From positions 372,001-436,000 of the forward strand of contig CBDCMO010000001.1 of assembly GCA_965219125.1 (NCBI GenBank): a stretch of 64,000 bases of DNA, read 5' to 3'. Of this stretch, positions 61,832-64,000 are shown piece by piece; within the stretch, counting starts at the first letter, position 1; the number at the start of each line of letters is the position of its first letter. Made by a program: the position numbers and the translations under genes. The notes beneath the pieces are model-generated. The model ran no database searches. It was not told the origin of the DNA and was given only the letters and a program-made list of their open reading frames with translations. Origin of the DNA: JBBSOK01 sp965219125. GTDB lineage: Bacteria; Bacteroidota; Bacteroidia; Flavobacteriales; Flavobacteriaceae.

Positions 61832-62308
61832 TTATTTCCTCCTTACAAAAAATGCCATAATTGCACTAGTCAATATTCCCGAAACCAACGATCCAACGGC
61901 GGCTTGAAACATATATCGCGCTAAATTATAATCTGCCAAAGCCTCTTCGCGGCTAAGAAGACGATTATCAACCGAGTAGGCTATAAGGTTTGTAAAATAG
62001 GAAGGAGCTATATATTCGCTTGATAGGTAAAGCGTTAGTGGCGAAAGTAAAGCCACAAATAAACTTATTAAACAACCACATAAAAATGCTTGCAGCCACG
62101 TAATTGACCCGTTGTAAAATCGTCTCCGTTTTTCTTTAAGCGCTAAATAAAAGAAAAGCAAGCCAAACGGAACAAAAAGTAAGGTAAGCCACCAATGTTC
62201 TGCAATATATTCGTCATGCCAGCCCATTGTATGTTCTAACATCATCCAAATTAGGGTAGCTATTGTAAAAATTACCGCCCATTTTAATTCAAGTTTTATG
62301 CTTTTCAT
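61832..62308 (-). CDS. DUF4199 family membrane protein
   Basis: 158 residues; four membrane helices typical of DUF4199 (KWAVIFTIATLIWMMLEHTMGWH, WWLTLLFVPFGLLFFYLALKEKR, FNGSITWLQAFLCGCLISLFVALLSP-like, AAVGSLVSGILTSAIMAFF). Function unknown. First gene of the AraC/TPR operon; a decayed copy lies at 57281-57606. Confidence 0.85.
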   Translation of the reverse strand: MKSIKLELKWAVIFTIATLIWMMLEHTMGWHDEYIAEHWWLTLLFVPFGLLFFYLALKEKRRRFYNGSITWLQAFLCGCLISLFVALLSPLTLYLSSEYIAPSYFTNLIAYSVDNRLLSREEALADYNLARYMFQAAVGSLVSGILTSAIMAFFVRRK

Positions 62309-62345
62309 TGGTAAAAATTAAGTGCTTGTGAAGATACTAAAAATT

Positions 62346-62386
62346 AAAATCCTTTTCTGTGGAAATAAACCACGGAAAAGGATTTT
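62346..62386. repeat. Strong inverted repeat, possible terminator
   Basis: AAAATCCTTTTCTGTGG pairs with CCACGGAAAAGGATTTT (one mismatch) around seven bases. Close to the 5' end of the DUF4199 gene, between two minus-strand units, so it could end the secA transcript late; no clear T tract. Confidence 0.6.
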
Positions 62387-62481
62387 GAAAATTTAATTGT
62401 TGAATTGACTTTGAAAGATTTTAAACTTTATAAAGGAAAACAATCTGTTTTTAATTTAAAATAAATATAATTAAATTTTTT

Positions 62482-62548
62482 CTCTGTGAAACTCTGCGGA
62501 ACAGCTATAACGGTAAGTTTCGCGGAGAAAACGCAGAGTTACACAGAG
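62482..62548. repeat. Palindromic dispersed repeat (CTCTGTG/CTCTGCG type)
   Basis: CTCTGTGAAACTCTGCG and CGCAGAGTTACACAGAG form a 17-bp stem (one mismatch) around 33 bases. Same general make-up as a repeat I have seen in many Bacteroidota intergenic regions. Lies between DUF4199 and secA. Confidence 0.6.
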
Positions 62549-62595
62549 TTTTTTATAAAACCAAATAGGTTTACATCTAAAATCTAACGTCTATT

Positions 62596-64000
62596 TTACT
62601 CATCAACCAAAACCCATTCGCCTTTATCAATAAGTGGGATTGCCTGTTTGTACTTAACCTCTTTATTTTCACCGCTCATCACGTGTTTAATGGTTACTTT
62701 ATCGTTACGGTTAATTTTTGGACGGTCGCGAGTAATGGTTTCAGTAATCTGTTGTTGCTGAGGTTGTGTATTTCCGGCAGCTCTAGATTGTGCTGAGCGT
62801 TCGTCCATATTCATAATCTCATCTTTCTGCTCGCTTAGTTTTTCTTTTGGTTTTGCATCGCGTGCTTCTTGAAATGCTTGTTGGTTTTCCTGCGGCAATT
62901 CTCCCTTAAACAAGAATGAAATAACTTCTTTATTTACCTTTTCAATCATTACTTTAAAAAGCTCAAAAGCTTCAAACTTGTAAATTAATAAAGGATCTTT
63001 TTGCTCGTGAACAGCAAGTTGAACAGATTGCTTCAACTCATCCATTTTACGTAAATGCGTTTTCCACGAATCATCTATAATTGCAAGGGTTATATTCTTT
63101 TCAAAATCGTTAACCAATTGCTCTCCTTGGCTTTCGTAAGCTTTTTCAAGGTCTGTAGCAACGTTTAATGTTTTTACACCATCTGTAAATGGTACTAAAA
63201 TTCGCTTGTATTTGTCACGTTGGGTTTCGTAAACATTTTTGATAACGGGAAATGCCATTTCAGCATTTCTTTCCATTTTATTTTTGTAATGCTCAAAAGC
63301 TGCTTTGTAAACTTTACCAGCAATATCTTGAGCACCCATTTTCTCAAATTCGGCTTGCGTTACAGGCGAGCTCATTGAAAAATAACGGATCAACTCAAAT
63401 TCAAAATTTTTATAATCTTGCGCGCCTTTGTTTGCTATTGCAATAACTTCTGCCGTATCGTAAATCATATTCGCGATATCAACGCGCAATCTATCACCGA
63501 ACAAAGCGTGGAAACGACGTTTGTAAACCACTTCACGTTGAGCGTTCATTACATCATCATATTCAAGCAATCGCTTTCTAATTCCGAAGTTATTTTCCTC
63601 TACTTTTTTCTGCGCACGCTCAATAGATTTTGAAATCATACTGTGTTGTATCACTTCGCCTTCTTTCAAGCCCATTCTGTCCATCATTTTGGCGATACGT
63701 TCGCTACCAAATAATCGCATCAAGTTATCTTCCAAAGAAACATAGAAAAGTGAACTTCCCGGATCTCCTTGACGACCACTACGACCACGTAACTGCCTGT
63801 CTACACGACGGCTATCGTGACGTTCTGTACCAATAATTGCCAAACCGCCCGCTTTTTTAACTTCGTCGCTTAGCTTAATATCAGTACCACGACCTGCCAT
63901 GTTGGTTGCAATTGTAACAATACCACTTTTACCAGCATCAGCAACAATATCGGCTTCTTTTTTATGCATTTTTGCGTTAAGTACATTATGCGGAATGTTT
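62596..64000 (-). CDS. secA: Preprotein translocase ATPase SecA (C-terminal part)
   Basis: At least 468 residues seen; the frame is open to the window edge (upstream codons read NIPHNVLNAKMHKKEA). Contains the second nucleotide-binding fold (ATNMAGRGTDI, GTERHDSRRVDRQLRGRSGRQGDPGSS) and the helical scaffold and wing domains (LLEYDDVMNAQREVVY). Residues near the end are Gln-rich (NTQPQQQQI) and KGEWVLVDE closes the protein; no C-terminal zinc-binding Cys cluster is present. Drives Sec-dependent export, which supplies the curli and T9SS proteins. Confidence 0.96.
   Translation of the reverse strand, partial: NIPHNVLNAKMHKKEADIVADAGKSGIVTIATNMAGRGTDIKLSDEVKKAGGLAIIGTERHDSRRVDRQLRGRSGRQGDPGSSLFYVSLEDNLMRLFGSERIAKMMDRMGLKEGEVIQHSMISKSIERAQKKVEENNFGIRKRLLEYDDVMNAQREVVYKRRFHALFGDRLRVDIANMIYDTAEVIAIANKGAQDYKNFEFELIRYFSMSSPVTQAEFEKMGAQDIAGKVYKAAFEHYKNKMERNAEMAFPVIKNVYETQRDKYKRILVPFTDGVKTLNVATDLEKAYESQGEQLVNDFEKNITLAIIDDSWKTHLRKMDELKQSVQLAVHEQKDPLLIYKFEAFELFKVMIEKVNKEVISFLFKGELPQENQQAFQEARDAKPKEKLSEQKDEIMNMDERSAQSRAAGNTQPQQQQITETITRDRPKINRNDKVTIKHVMSGENKEVKYKQAIPLIDKGEWVLVDE

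Overview
The window looks like a stretch of a low-GC chromosome from a member of the Flavobacteriaceae (phylum Bacteroidota). The evidence is concordant. Three secreted proteins end in type IX secretion (T9SS) sorting domains. Many genes are preceded by the Bacteroidota -7 promoter element TAnnTTTG, and clear Shine-Dalgarno sites are rare. The typical flavobacterial families are present: DUF4293, DUF1599 next to folP, a Lacal_2735-like small protein, DUF4197, DUF4199, a Rho with a long Asn/Lys-rich insert, and type III glutamine synthetase. Most of the window is chromosomal housekeeping sequence. The accessory material is two insertion sequences, one cassette-like insert and a curli locus.

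Layout. 1-3.9 kb: pyrE (3' end off the window), a Nudix hydrolase, an M14 carboxypeptidase lipoprotein and a T9SS cargo protein. 3.9-5.5 kb: an intact IS3-family element beside a truncated gene remnant. 5.6-25 kb: rho, DUF4293, a phosphoesterase, truA, an ABC exporter, a class III Fic protein, folP-cdaA (folate and c-di-AMP), DUF1599, a DoxX/DUF6624 fusion, an ABC permease, a TlpA-like protein, tpiA, prmA, clpS, tRNA-Arg(ACG), type II NADH dehydrogenase, apt, two very short genes, and a BlaR1/BlaI-type sensor-repressor pair. 25-29 kb: a Ca2+/Na+ antiporter and glutamine synthetase III.

29-37 kb is a complete curli (functional amyloid) locus: two large curlin-repeat proteins, each with its own long and mutually similar leader and its own terminator, then a small CsgB-like curlin, CsgE (apparently fused to a CsgH-like domain), CsgF, CsgG (fused to a C-terminal beta-barrel domain) and a multidomain lipoprotein translationally coupled to csgG. 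Subunits would be secreted through the CsgG pore with CsgE and CsgF as gate and anchor. A second copy of the IS3 element (37.2-39.2 kb, opposite strand) sits between the last gene and what looks like the operon's terminator.

The most unusual object is a 601-bp insert inside the transposase gene of that second IS copy. Comparison with the intact copy gives its ends to within two bases. If circularised, its two ends rebuild an integron attC-like recombination site, with R and L boxes in inverted orientation and the junction falling at G|TT. It therefore looks like an integron gene cassette integrated at a non-canonical site, with no integrase in the window.

39-64 kb returns to housekeeping: purM, an MsrA-like protein, prfA, pyrF, a metal-receptor protein, DUF4197, a T9SS protein, the fused mutase icmF, a pair of paralogous helical proteins, an Lrp-type regulator, an MFS exporter, crcB with a SRPBCC/GyrI-like protein, an M49 peptidase, a DUF4199 pseudogene, another T9SS protein, a TPR protein plus AraC/TPR regulator plus DUF4199 operon, and the C-terminal half of secA. 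Several palindromic dispersed repeats lie in the intergenic gaps.
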